A program made the translations under genes and the position numbers. A DNA stretch of 64,000 nucleotides from Mucilaginibacter glaciei. GTDB lineage: Bacteria; Bacteroidota; Bacteroidia; Sphingobacteriales; Sphingobacteriaceae. The stretch lies in the NCBI RefSeq assembly GCF_014773245.1, contig NZ_JACWMX010000001.1:248001-312000 (forward strand), given 5' to 3'. Under the pieces are notes generated by a model that had not been told where the DNA came from, did no database searches, and was given only the letters and a program-made list of their open reading frames with translations. Shown here piece by piece: positions 1 to 8,290 of this stretch. Each line of letters begins with the position of its first letter. The stretch's first letter is position 1.

Positions 1-384
1 ACCGAGCATATTTTACAATTTGCCCCGTCAGGCTGGTGGATTGCAGATATGCTCAGTTTTGTAAAAGGCTCCCCCGCCCGGTTAAGCATTGACGCGATTG
101 AAGATAGCGAGTACATTTATTTTAACAAGCCCGATTTTGAAGGTTTGAATTCTGCTATCCCCAAATTTGAGCGCTTTAACCGACTGATTGGGCAAAATGC
201 GATAGCCAGTTACCAGCATAGGCAAATAGATAATATCACCCTTAATGCAAGCGAACGGTACAGTACATTTTGCAAGCTTTATCCGTCGCTGATCAAAACC
301 CTTCCACAAAAACAAGTAGCCTCATACATTGGCGTTACCCCCGAGTTTTTAAGTAAGATGCTGAACAATACCATTATTAAATAA
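1..384 (+). CDS. Crp/Fnr family transcriptional regulator, 5'-truncated
   Basis: This is the C-terminal part of a Crp/Fnr-type regulator. The reading frame is open from base 1 without a start, so the gene begins before the window; 127 codons are visible. The first ~65 residues look like the end of the cyclic-nucleotide-binding beta barrel and the dimer helix. The last ~40 residues carry a helix-turn-helix (PQKQVASYIGVTPEFLSKM), the usual form in Bacteroidota Crp-like regulators, in which an A/E-R-Y stretch and a 'YP' precede the helix. The Met at 49 is internal and not a likely start. The ligand cannot be told from this fragment. It lies 134 bp before the dioxygenase/hydrolase pair on the same strand and might regulate it, but that is inference. 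Confidence 0.88.
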   Translation, partial: TEHILQFAPSGWWIADMLSFVKGSPARLSIDAIEDSEYIYFNKPDFEGLNSAIPKFERFNRLIGQNAIASYQHRQIDNITLNASERYSTFCKLYPSLIKTLPQKQVASYIGVTPEFLSKMLNNTIIK

Positions 385-460
385 AACTAAGTTATCTCGC
401 AAGATAGCACTTGAGCGTTTTATCTTAATCTAAATTAAGTTTCATTGTTAACCTACATTA

Positions 461-491
461 TTGGGCGGCATAGCTTTACAAGCTACCTTTG
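461..491 (+). promoter_or_regulatory. Bacteroidota-type promoter of the dioxygenase operon
   Basis: A TTG (-33 box) at 461-463 and TACCTTTG (-7 box, consensus TAnnTTTG) at 484-491 are separated by 20 bp, the spacing known for Bacteroidota housekeeping promoters. The predicted transcript would start near 495, leaving a leader of ~24 nt with an AAAGGAAA ribosome binding site before the ATG at 519. The -7 box overlaps an in-frame TTG at 489, which argues against that codon as the start. Confidence 0.6.
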
Positions 492-518
492 AAGTATCAA
501 AACAAAAGGAAACACACA

Positions 519-1454
519 ATGGAAACTACTGTAAACGGAATACATCATATCACTGCAATAGCAGGGAAGGCCAAACGCAACTACGATTTTTACACGAAGA
601 TATTAGGCCAGCGTATGGTTAAAAAGACCGTTAATTTTGACGACCCCGAAACCTATCACTTATATTATGGCGACCGGGAAGGCACGCCCGGCACTATCCT
701 TACTTTCTTTCCATGGGGCAATATTGGTGCGGGCCGCAGAGGGGCAAGGCAGGCAACAGAGATCGGTTATTCGGTGCCCGAAAATAGCTTTGATTTCTGG
801 ATAGACAGGTTCGAAAAACATAATATTACTTACAACAAGGTTTCTGAAAAGTTCGGCGAGAAATACCTGACCGTTTTAGACCCCGATGGCTTGAAGCTGG
901 AATTGATTGCCGGGAAAGCGACAGATACGCGTCTGCCCTGGGAAACAGAAGAAATTAAAGCGGAGAATGCTACTAAAGGCTTTTATAACGTAACCATTAC
1001 CACCAATAAAATGCAGCCCACGGCAGATATCCTGACAAATGTATTTGGCTACCGTTTGTTAGAGCAGCATGTGAACCGTTACCGCTTTATAACTGATGCT
1101 GTAGACGGCGCAAACATTGTAGACCTGGTTGAAGTTGCGGGCGAAGTTGCCGGGCATGTAGCAGGCGGCTCTGTACACCATGTGGCTTTCCGGGTGAAGA
1201 ATGAGGAAGTACTGATGCAGTACCGCGATAAAATAACTGCATTGGGTTTGCACATTACCGATAAAATTGACCGCAACTATTTTTACTCATTATACTTCCG
1301 CGAACCGGGTGGTGTATTGTTTGAACTGGCAACCGATAACCCGGGCTTTAGCGTAGATGAGCCGGTTGAAACATTAGGCGAGCACCTAAAATTACCTGCG
1401 CAGTACGAACAGTACCGTAGCAGTTTAGAAAAGACCTTACCTGCCTTAAGTTAA
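519..1454 (+). CDS. VOC-family ring-cleaving dioxygenase (MhqO-like)
   Basis: Predicted iron-dependent extradiol-type dioxygenase of the glyoxalase/VOC fold, 311 residues, with two VOC modules at about residues 6-130 and 155-300. Likely metal ligands are the His in GIHHITAI near the N-terminus, the His in SVHHVAF (~residue 225) and the Glu in VLFELATDNPGF (~283), the pattern of MhqO/LinE-like proteins. MhqO in Bacillus is linked to quinone and hydroquinone resistance; the substrate here is unknown. I chose ATG 519 over TTG 489 because an AAAGGAAA site lies just upstream and a -7 promoter box covers 489. The next gene, an MhqD-like hydrolase, follows 7 bp later, which supports a quinone/electrophile detoxification operon. 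Confidence 0.88.
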   Translation: METTVNGIHHITAIAGKAKRNYDFYTKILGQRMVKKTVNFDDPETYHLYYGDREGTPGTILTFFPWGNIGAGRRGARQATEIGYSVPENSFDFWIDRFEKHNITYNKVSEKFGEKYLTVLDPDGLKLELIAGKATDTRLPWETEEIKAENATKGFYNVTITTNKMQPTADILTNVFGYRLLEQHVNRYRFITDAVDGANIVDLVEVAGEVAGHVAGGSVHHVAFRVKNEEVLMQYRDKITALGLHITDKIDRNYFYSLYFREPGGVLFELATDNPGFSVDEPVETLGEHLKLPAQYEQYRSSLEKTLPALS

Positions 1455-1461
1455 TAAACAA

Positions 1462-2085
1462 ATGTATAAACATAGCAAACAGATAATCACTGGCGGCCAC
1501 CCCGCTGCCAGTGCAAATGCCGCCCTCATCATGATCCACGGTAGAGGGGCTTCGGCTGAAGATATTATGCGGATAGCCGCTCACTTAAACGTAAAGGATA
1601 TGGCGCTATACGCGCCGCAGGCTACCAACAACAGCTGGTATCCTTATAGCTTTATGAGCCCGGTGGCGGATAACGAACCGGCGTTAACTTCAACTTTAGA
1701 GTTGATTGGCCAGACGGTTGAGAAGGCGGTAACAGATGGTTTTGGTGCAGATAACATCTACTTTATGGGGTTTTCGCAGGGGGCGTGTTTAACGCTTGAA
1801 TACATTGCCCGTAACGCCAAACGCTTTGGCGGTGCTGTTGCCTTTACAGGTGGCCTGATAGGTCAGGAGCTTGATATAACCAATTATAGCGGCGATTTTG
1901 CCGGCACGCCTGTATTGATCACCACCGGCGACCCCGATCCGCATGTACCCGTTAGCAGGGTGGAGGAAAGTGTTGAGCAATTAATTAAAATGAATGCAAA
2001 AGTGACTTTTAAAATATATAAAGAACGGCCGCATACTGTTAGCTTTGAGGAGCTGAAATTGGCCGACCAAACTATATTTATATGA
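1462..2085 (+). CDS. MhqD-like alpha/beta hydrolase (carboxylesterase/phospholipase family)
   Basis: Serine hydrolase of the phospholipase/carboxylesterase family, 207 residues, cytoplasmic (no signal peptide). Visible catalytic features are an oxyanion-loop HGRGASAED near residue 27, the nucleophile elbow GFSQGACL (~residue 102), an Asp in TTGDPDPHVP (~160) and a His in RPHTVSF near the C-terminus. The pairing with a VOC dioxygenase 7 bp upstream matches the mhqO/mhqD association known from Firmicutes quinone-stress regulons. The stop codon overlaps the ATG of a 22-codon reading frame (ATGA), so translation may be coupled. The substrate is not known. Confidence 0.88.
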   Translation: MYKHSKQIITGGHPAASANAALIMIHGRGASAEDIMRIAAHLNVKDMALYAPQATNNSWYPYSFMSPVADNEPALTSTLELIGQTVEKAVTDGFGADNIYFMGFSQGACLTLEYIARNAKRFGGAVAFTGGLIGQELDITNYSGDFAGTPVLITTGDPDPHVPVSRVEESVEQLIKMNAKVTFKIYKERPHTVSFEELKLADQTIFI

Positions 2086-2150
2086 AAAAGCTAATAGATT
2101 ACCTGCTGGCATTTTATACTTCGTTACAGTTTAAAAAGGTGAAGCAATAA
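2082..2150 (+). CDS. possible 22-residue small protein coupled to the MhqD-like gene
   Basis: A 22-codon reading frame starts at ATG 2082, overlapping the TGA of the hydrolase in an ATGA arrangement, and ends TAA at 2148-2150, 14 bp before a strong terminator. The peptide starts MKKLIDYLLAFYTSLQFKK: a short amphipathic or hydrophobic helix with basic ends. The placement between coupled stop and terminator is what a real small gene would show, but the length is too short to judge by coding bias, and I recognise no family. Confidence 0.35.
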   Translation: MKKLIDYLLAFYTSLQFKKVKQ

Positions 2151-2164
2151 TAACTGTATCAACG

Positions 2165-2195
2165 CGGGCTTAAGCAATTAGGCCCGTTTTTGTTT
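2165..2195 (+). terminator. Rho-independent terminator after the dioxygenase operon
   Basis: A 9-bp stem (2165-2173 with 2178-2186, one G-T pair) closed by a GCAA tetraloop is followed by TTTTTGTTT. It ends the mhqO/mhqD-like operon. Confidence 0.8.
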
Positions 2196-2274
2196 ATAGA
2201 TTGATAGCTTGACTTAAAGGTAAAAAAACATAGACGTTCGCGTTGGTTGTTAATGAGTAGTAAATCACATTATC

Positions 2275-2559
2275 ATGAATTTAAGCGACATCGAAATAAA
2301 GAATAATGAAGACATCCACAACTTTGAAATTTTTGTGGATGGACAGCGCGCTTTTATAGATTACAAGGCAAAAGACAATAAGCTATACCTGATACACACA
2401 GAAGTCGCTGCCGAATTGCAAGGTAAATGCGTTGCCGAAGCACTGGTTGAAAAGACATTTACCTACATGGAAGCGCATCAGCTAAAACTGGTACCACTAT
2501 GTACTTATATCCAGGCATATTTAAAACGCCACCCCGAATGGAACCGGTTGCTGGCTTAA
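2275..2559 (+). CDS. YidJ/YjdJ-type small GNAT N-acetyltransferase
   Basis: A 94-residue single-domain GNAT-fold protein of the short 'Acetyltransf_CG' type. The core (about residues 20-80) contains the acetyl-CoA loop region ELQGKCVAEALVE and the C-terminal ...VPLCTYIQAYLKRHPEW, the signature that marks this family, where the Cys in LCTY is conserved. Function in the family is not firmly known; the family is small, cytosolic and widespread. It has its own ATG just after a 115-bp gap and ends 14 bp from the convergent GAF gene. Confidence 0.85.
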   Translation: MNLSDIEIKNNEDIHNFEIFVDGQRAFIDYKAKDNKLYLIHTEVAAELQGKCVAEALVEKTFTYMEAHQLKLVPLCTYIQAYLKRHPEWNRLLA

Positions 2560-2573
2560 TTTAAATTAACCTT

Positions 2574-4955
2574 TTATGATATCAGGTACATATTTTTCTT
2601 AGTGTCGGCTATCATTTCCTCATAGGTGTAGCAACGGCGGTCGGGTAAAATGTCATAGCAGATTTTTACGCGCAGCGCTTTTAGGCCCGATACCCCCTGC
2701 AAGTCTTCTACTTCCAACACATCAATCTCATGATGCAGCATTTTTTTTGATTGTAAAAAGTGAATGTATTTTTTGTACTCCGTTTCCTCTTCTTTTGTCG
2801 TATAAATTATGGTGAGCTTGCCCACGGCGGTTACCCGTTCGCGTGTGTTTTTCACGAAGGCCTTGTCAATACGTTTCTTAACCATTTCAAAACGGGCATT
2901 GTAGGTGCCATCCACATCAAAACGTTTCTCGTCCATCCTAAACCGGATGGAAAGCGGCTGACTAAAGGCTAATATCAAGGTGGTAACATCAAGAGGGTAA
3001 GGCAACGTATCTTTAATCCGGTGATGCTCGTACTCCATCTGGCAAAGCACCTGGATTTGCCAAAGGCGTAAGTTATACAGATCAGCCATGTTAAAAGTGC
3101 GGGTGGGTATAATAGACTGGCCTATGTACAAGTTATGCTCAACGCCATCGGTTTTAAACCTGTCATAATAATGCGGGAATGCTGTTTGTACTTTGTTTTG
3201 CCATTTATCCAACATTATCGACATTTTTTCGTTGATCATCGCCACCGTAGTCTCGTACATTTTACGGTGTTCATGAAATTCGCCCGTTTGGCCGGTTTCT
3301 AATAGGTAGGCCTTAACATCAGGCGCATCGGCATGCTGCTGCTCAACCACTTTCTTCAACAGCGGGTCTATATGCGTTTCCAGATAAGTCTGGATCATTT
3401 GCTCTGTATCGGCACGTAAGGGCAGGTGTAGTTCGTTAGCCATGTTTCGCAGTTTGTCTATGCGCTCCGCCGGCAAGCTTTCTTTAAAGCTGGGTTGTAT
3501 CTGATCTAATAGCGGGATCAGTGTATTCAATTGATCTTCCAGGTCAAGCTGTACGCTCATGTTACGCGTATCAGACGACCCTTTGATATCTATCTGTCCA
3601 TATAAAGGATATACATCTCTGAACGTAATCTCTTTTAGTGTGTATTCCTTTCCCTGGCCGTGCATGTCGATATACTTAACCGCCTCCCGTTGAAATTTCC
3701 AGTATACACTCGGATGGATAGTGGTATATTCTTTTTGGATCACCGCTCGGATTTGGTTGATCATGTAGGTGTACTGCCTGTCTATCGTGTCTGTCAGGAA
3801 GGGCATAACAATTGCCAGCTGGTTGGCGTTGATACTATTCAACTCATAAGGGTTCTCAGAAACTAACTCAATAATGCCGAGCAGGTTGTTATTCTTTACC
3901 ACCGGCCCTAATATAAAGCTTTGCACACCTTCATTATCAAATCGTTGCGCCAACACGTTATCAGGTTCTTTTTCGAGATATTTCTTTACATCAGATACAG
4001 CAAAGTATTTTTTTTGATCAACCAGGTTGGCAAATTCCGCTACACACATCATATTGGCGCAGGTATCTTCCTGCTCGCCAGATAGCAGATAGCTTTTTAG
4101 CCTGGAATTAAAGGTAGCCAGCCCGAATTTATCCTCATCAGGATTAAACGTGGTAAACCCAATTTTAAGGTTGGGCATCCTGTATATAGAACGGAATACC
4201 GAAAGTACGCTCTCATAAACGTCATCGTTGTATGGTGCGCCAAGTAAGGTTCCTTTTAAGCTCGATACAGCATTCTCAACCGTCGCATCAAACAGGGTTA
4301 CGATGGCAAAGCCTTTGAGCATCCAACTGTTTACCGGGAAGTATTTTTTCCAAAGCTCAAGGTCGTCAAAGTTATCCCTCAACAGGTCAATGTCCTCAGG
4401 AGTAAGCTTTACGGCATGTTCGGTAGGCACCAATTCCATAAAATCGGCATTGTATAAAATGCGGTAGTGTTTTATTACGCCGGCGGCAGTAGGGATATCG
4501 TAAAAGAAAGGTTTCGAAAAATCAAAATTTTGGTCGTAATGATCCTTTAGTATCAGGCAGCAACTGAATATGTATAGCTGGTGGTCGTTAAAATCGCGGA
4601 TGCCGATATCAAATTTTGGCCCGGCATTATTCAGTATCTTTTTAAAACGATTGGTAGGGTTAAATAAAAAATCCTGGAAGGGTGCGGTGATGGCCTTGAT
4701 CTCATTGTCAGTCAGCGCTTCCGGGAAAAGGTCGGCAACAAGGCGTTTTATCGGCTCTAATTTTTCCTCTAACAGTACCAGGTCATCTATTCCTGTCCTT
4801 AACTCTGGGAAGGGCTCAATTTCTTTAAGGATCTGTTTGGCATGTTCGGCCCTGAAACCGGTTTGATTTGCAGCTACATCCTCGTAATGCGCAATCAGCA
4901 AATGGAAGGAGATGCACAAACTAAATGGTGTGTTTGAAAAAGTATTTAGATTCAT
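2574..4955 (-). CDS. large GAF-domain protein, partner of the DisA_N-like protein
   Basis: A 793-residue cytoplasmic protein with no signal peptide or membrane segment. A GAF-like domain is visible at roughly residues 235-400 (an alternating strand pattern ending QSFILGPVVKNNNLLGIIELVS, then a long helix). The N-terminal ~230 and C-terminal ~390 residues are mostly helical, with no recognised enzymatic motif: no GGDEF, EAL, HD-GYP, histidine kinase or HTH. GAF domains commonly bind small ligands, including cyclic nucleotides. It starts 37 bp downstream of the DisA_N-fold gene on the same strand, so the two are very likely co-transcribed. I infer it as a sensor or receptor in the same pathway, but the ligand and output are unknown. 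Confidence 0.75.
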   Translation of the reverse strand: MNLNTFSNTPFSLCISFHLLIAHYEDVAANQTGFRAEHAKQILKEIEPFPELRTGIDDLVLLEEKLEPIKRLVADLFPEALTDNEIKAITAPFQDFLFNPTNRFKKILNNAGPKFDIGIRDFNDHQLYIFSCCLILKDHYDQNFDFSKPFFYDIPTAAGVIKHYRILYNADFMELVPTEHAVKLTPEDIDLLRDNFDDLELWKKYFPVNSWMLKGFAIVTLFDATVENAVSSLKGTLLGAPYNDDVYESVLSVFRSIYRMPNLKIGFTTFNPDEDKFGLATFNSRLKSYLLSGEQEDTCANMMCVAEFANLVDQKKYFAVSDVKKYLEKEPDNVLAQRFDNEGVQSFILGPVVKNNNLLGIIELVSENPYELNSINANQLAIVMPFLTDTIDRQYTYMINQIRAVIQKEYTTIHPSVYWKFQREAVKYIDMHGQGKEYTLKEITFRDVYPLYGQIDIKGSSDTRNMSVQLDLEDQLNTLIPLLDQIQPSFKESLPAERIDKLRNMANELHLPLRADTEQMIQTYLETHIDPLLKKVVEQQHADAPDVKAYLLETGQTGEFHEHRKMYETTVAMINEKMSIMLDKWQNKVQTAFPHYYDRFKTDGVEHNLYIGQSIIPTRTFNMADLYNLRLWQIQVLCQMEYEHHRIKDTLPYPLDVTTLILAFSQPLSIRFRMDEKRFDVDGTYNARFEMVKKRIDKAFVKNTRERVTAVGKLTIIYTTKEEETEYKKYIHFLQSKKMLHHEIDVLEVEDLQGVSGLKALRVKICYDILPDRRCYTYEEMIADTKKNMYLIS

Positions 4956-4992
4956 AACCTTTGGGGTTAAATGTGGAGCTTAGGCTAATTTA

Positions 4993-6135
4993 TTATAAAA
5001 GTAAAACATCTATGCGATGCGCATGCACCATGTTCAACTGTTCAGACCAGGCAAAAACGGTGAACTGTCCATCCTGCGATGCCACAAGTGCTACCGCATC
5101 ATGCTGATCACTTACAAATTGGGCTGCGGCCAAATGGCGTGTGCCGCCACTTTGCGCCGGGTGCATTTTTATGGCCTTGCCTTCTGCTATGGGTTCTGTA
5201 AAGATAATCTGGCCTACGGGTGCGCTATTTTCCGGTCGGCCAACCTTTACACCAAATGCTAACAAGTCGTATTGCTTGGTAATGATAGTAGCCCCGTCTA
5301 CAGCGGTAAAACCACCTATTAGGTCAATGGCCTCTAAAAGATCTTCGCGCCACTCCAATCTGTCCTTTTGCAAGTTACGCAACGCCATTAATTCAGAAAT
5401 TGCGCTATAAGCCGGAGTAACCGGGTATTTAATAGGTTGTACAATAGATGGTTGCCAATTGCTGCTCTCTTGCGGCACTATAAGTACCAAGCCGCCCCGT
5501 TTGTGCTTACGCATAGACGATGCAAGTTGCACCAGCACATTAAATGATTCGCCGATAGATTGCGGCAGTGGCATGTTTTCTAAAGATGATAGCAGCGACG
5601 GGCAATCGGCAATGCCCATAGTCACTTCGTCTAATATTTTTATCTGATCGCCTTGTAATACGGCAATGTTAACAAATTTGCCAAAGCCACCTACCCGACG
5701 GTGCTTAATGACTAACAAACCAGGTTCAACCACTTCTAAAACAAAGCAAATAGCCGGGATGCTGTGGGTTGTACCCCAAATAAACAGGTCGTCGCCCTCG
5801 GGCCAAACGCCTAAGTGAATTCCCGGTTGCTCAACGGCAGGTGCTAATTTTATTAAGTTTTGCGGAGTTAAGCGTAGTTTTTCTCCAAATATTAGGGGTT
5901 GATCCGACTGGTGTGGCTGCAACAATGCCAGCGATACTGTCGGCGAGTGGCCCTCTTCCCGGCGCAGGCTTGCCCAAAAGGCTATATCTATTACCGCCTC
6001 AATAATATTGGTGTCGGGTGCTGTTGCCAGGTTTTCGTTGTCAAGAGAACTCGCTGCCAGCAAATGTTTAGAAAAGTGTGCCTCGATGGTAGGAGCCACC
6101 ATACGAGCCGGAAGGTAGGTAGGTTCGGATAACAT
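4993..6135 (-). CDS. DisA_N (diadenylate cyclase-like) domain protein with N-terminal DACNV-type sensor region
   Basis: A 380-residue cytoplasmic protein. The C-terminal part (about residues 235-375) has the diadenylate cyclase fold signature: a DGA motif at D280-G281-A282 followed by a strand pair, and a GGTRHLAAA segment at 330-338. Canonical c-di-AMP synthases carry T-R-H-R here; this protein has R333-H334-L335, so one residue of the RHR motif is changed. The N-terminal ~230 residues match what is described as the DACNV sensor module seen in Bacteroidota DAC proteins (recalled, not searched). It may make c-di-AMP or a related dinucleotide, or be a diverged binder. The first gene of a likely two-gene operon with the GAF protein. 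No membrane anchor, unlike CdaA. Confidence 0.72.
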   Translation of the reverse strand: MLSEPTYLPARMVAPTIEAHFSKHLLAASSLDNENLATAPDTNIIEAVIDIAFWASLRREEGHSPTVSLALLQPHQSDQPLIFGEKLRLTPQNLIKLAPAVEQPGIHLGVWPEGDDLFIWGTTHSIPAICFVLEVVEPGLLVIKHRRVGGFGKFVNIAVLQGDQIKILDEVTMGIADCPSLLSSLENMPLPQSIGESFNVLVQLASSMRKHKRGGLVLIVPQESSNWQPSIVQPIKYPVTPAYSAISELMALRNLQKDRLEWREDLLEAIDLIGGFTAVDGATIITKQYDLLAFGVKVGRPENSAPVGQIIFTEPIAEGKAIKMHPAQSGGTRHLAAAQFVSDQHDAVALVASQDGQFTVFAWSEQLNMVHAHRIDVLLL

Positions 6136-6237
6136 CGATGTATTTATTTTTTATACAATAATACTTAATAAGTAAGGGTTTAACTGTCGCAAATGTTCTT
6201 TATGACTTAAGCAAGATGTACCGGTTACTGCGCTCAA

Positions 6238-6873
6238 CTACAGCCTGTCCTTTTTTATTGATCTTAACAAAATAGCGCTCGCACCGCCCAATGATGCCCC
6301 AAAAGTTACGTCAGACATATAATGCACACCCAGGTAAGCCCGCGAGTAGGCAACAGAGCCCGCCCAAAGCATAGCCGGTGCCACCACGTACCATTTAGGG
6401 TACGCGCTTGACAAGGCCGTAGCCGTTGCAAAACTTGTTGAAGAGTGCCCCGAAGGAAAGGAAGTACTTGTTGGATCATAGACAGCAACTATTTTTAAAT
6501 TCTGGATGAATGGCCTGCGCCGTTTAAATATAGTTTTTAGCAGTAAGGTAACTCCTGCTGTTACTGCCGTGCTGCTGGCCACATAAAGTGCGTTTTGGCG
6601 CATTTGGCTATCGTTACGTATAATGCCACCTCCCAGTAGTACAAGCGGCACGGCAACATTACCATAATCTAAAGAGTGCGTAAAAAAAAGCATCACCTTG
6701 GTTTGCTTTGGTGTGCGGTGAGCTGCAATATCGAGCATCACATTATCATCAAAACGCTGCATCCTTAGCCTAAAACCCAGGGTGTCTTGTGCTGCAACAA
6801 TTGCCGGGAATAAGAAACCAAGTTGTAAAACAATGAATATGAATATTTTTTGGCTTTTTTTGGCTGTTTGCAT
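6238..6873 (-). CDS. PAP2-family phosphatase (exported or membrane-associated)
   Basis: A 211-residue acid phosphatase/PAP2 protein. Three classical motifs are present: KTIFKRRRP (~residues 109-117), FPSGHSS (~139-145) with the catalytic His, and SRAYLGVHYMSD (~180-191) with the nucleophile His. The N-terminus has a Lys-rich start and a hydrophobic stretch ending VAAQD, read as a signal peptide, and at least three hydrophobic helices follow. The likely role is dephosphorylating a lipid phosphate such as undecaprenyl-PP, phosphatidic acid or PGP at the inner membrane. Divergent from the HD/Pycsar-type gene across 127 bp. Confidence 0.88.
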   Translation of the reverse strand: MQTAKKSQKIFIFIVLQLGFLFPAIVAAQDTLGFRLRMQRFDDNVMLDIAAHRTPKQTKVMLFFTHSLDYGNVAVPLVLLGGGIIRNDSQMRQNALYVASSTAVTAGVTLLLKTIFKRRRPFIQNLKIVAVYDPTSTSFPSGHSSTSFATATALSSAYPKWYVVAPAMLWAGSVAYSRAYLGVHYMSDVTFGASLGGASAILLRSIKKDRL

Positions 6874-7000
6874 TATTAACCGGCTAAAGATTTAAATTTT
6901 TATATTTATACGCAAAGTAAACAGTATTTGATATTGTATAACATCTAATGCTAAAAAAACGTTTTAACAGCTGTTTTTTACATCTACGTAATCAAAAAAC

Positions 7001-8278
7001 ATGAACTATCAACACTTACTAAAACAGGTTAATGAGTACACGCTGGATTATTATAAACAGCACACCAACCCTACCCTTATATACCATAGCAAACAGCATA
7101 CAGAATACGTGGCCGGCAAGGCAACACAAATAGCCAACCACTATCAGTTGAATGATCGTGATTTTTTTGTAGTGGTTGCTGCAGCCTGGTTTCATGACTT
7201 GGGCTACATGGTTGATATGAAAGCTCACGAGGAAGAAAGTGCTAAGCTTGCCGATGCATTTTTGAAAGAGCGTAAAGTTGATGATGCGGTAATTAAAGAT
7301 ATCGACGATTGCATTATGGCTACAAAAATGCCACAGTCGCCTAGAACGCAGTTGCAACAAATTATTTGTGATGCCGACCTTTTTCACCTGGGTACCGATG
7401 ATTTTGCCGATAAGGATAAATTGCTTCATAACGAGGTTGAAAATATCAGTAATACAGAAATAAGCAAGCAGGAATGGCGCGTTAAAAGCATTACGTTTTT
7501 GCAGGGACATCATTACCACACCGATTACGCTCAATTACTACTGAGCGACGGTAAGCAAAAGAATTTGAATAAGTTGCAGGAAAAGGTGGATGCAAAAAAT
7601 AAGAAAGACGAGAAAAAGGATTTGAAAGAAAAAAAGCAGCCGGAAGAAGTACCCGGCTTAATGATGGATTATAGCACCGTTGCAGACAAGCCCGCCACAG
7701 TCGATACACCAAAAGATAGCAAAAGTAAAAAGGAAAAAGCCGATAAGCAGGACAAGGGCGTACAAACTATGTTCCGGATTAGCTCTGCCAATCACCAGCG
7801 ATTAAGTGATATGGCTGATAATAAGGCTCATATCATGATAACCGTTAACTCCATAATATTATCGGCCATTATCAGTTTATTGCTGCGCCGCCTGGGTGAA
7901 TATGAATATTTAACGGTACCGACTTTTATATTGCTGACCGTTAGTTTATTGGCTATGACGTTTTCTATCCTGGCTACGCGCCCTTCCATCCCGCCCGGAA
8001 CCTTTACGCGTGATGATGTGGACGAGAAGAAGGTGAACCTGTTGTTTTTTGGTAATTTTTATAAAATGGGCCTTGACGAATATGCCTATGGGATGACTAA
8101 AATGATGCACGATACCGATTTTTTGTACGACAGTTTGATAAAAGACGTGTATGCCCAAGGCGTGGTTTTGGGTAAAAAGTATCGCCTGCTGCGCATCGCC
8201 TACAATATTTTCATGTTTGGTTTAATAGGTTCGGTTGTGGCGTTTATTATTGCTTCGGCATTATTTAGTTCAAAATAA
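7001..8278 (+). CDS. HD phosphohydrolase fused to a Pycsar-effector-type (DUF5706) membrane domain
   Basis: A 425-residue two-part protein. Residues ~25-150 form an HD domain with an apparently intact metal site: H33, H65-D66 in FHDLGY, and D124/D126 in CDADLF. A charged Lys/Asp/Glu-rich linker covers ~185-255. Residues ~258-425 match the domain known as DUF5706 or Pycsar system effector (PycTM): ANHQRLSDMADNKAHIM, two hydrophobic helices at about 275-298 and 302-326, a conserved ARPSIPPG loop (the sequence here is TRPSIPPG), and a third at 395-420. PycTM proteins respond to cCMP or cUMP and depolarise the membrane in phage defence; no pyrimidine cyclase lies nearby. It starts the operon with ppk1, 12 bp downstream. 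Confidence 0.85.
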   Translation: MNYQHLLKQVNEYTLDYYKQHTNPTLIYHSKQHTEYVAGKATQIANHYQLNDRDFFVVVAAAWFHDLGYMVDMKAHEEESAKLADAFLKERKVDDAVIKDIDDCIMATKMPQSPRTQLQQIICDADLFHLGTDDFADKDKLLHNEVENISNTEISKQEWRVKSITFLQGHHYHTDYAQLLLSDGKQKNLNKLQEKVDAKNKKDEKKDLKEKKQPEEVPGLMMDYSTVADKPATVDTPKDSKSKKEKADKQDKGVQTMFRISSANHQRLSDMADNKAHIMITVNSIILSAIISLLLRRLGEYEYLTVPTFILLTVSLLAMTFSILATRPSIPPGTFTRDDVDEKKVNLLFFGNFYKMGLDEYAYGMTKMMHDTDFLYDSLIKDVYAQGVVLGKKYRLLRIAYNIFMFGLIGSVVAFIIASALFSSK

Positions 8279-8290
8279 AACCTCCCGGGT

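Noticed and set aside
2760..4866. Plus-strand frames opposite the GAF gene
   Set aside because: Short, without family features; the minus-strand gene is continuous over 793 codons.
4993..6135. CBASS-type antiphage operon around the DisA_N gene
   Set aside because: No CD-NTase, Cap effector, ubiquitin-like genes or transposon-like context; the partner is a GAF protein.
6238..6873. IPC synthase role for the PAP2 protein at 6.2 kb
   Set aside because: It has the PSGH phosphatase motif and an exported signal, unlike the PSLHS/PPWY type at 20.7 kb.
7019..7534. 171-codon minus-strand frame
   Set aside because: It is fully opposite the HD-domain coding sequence, whose catalytic motifs are clear.
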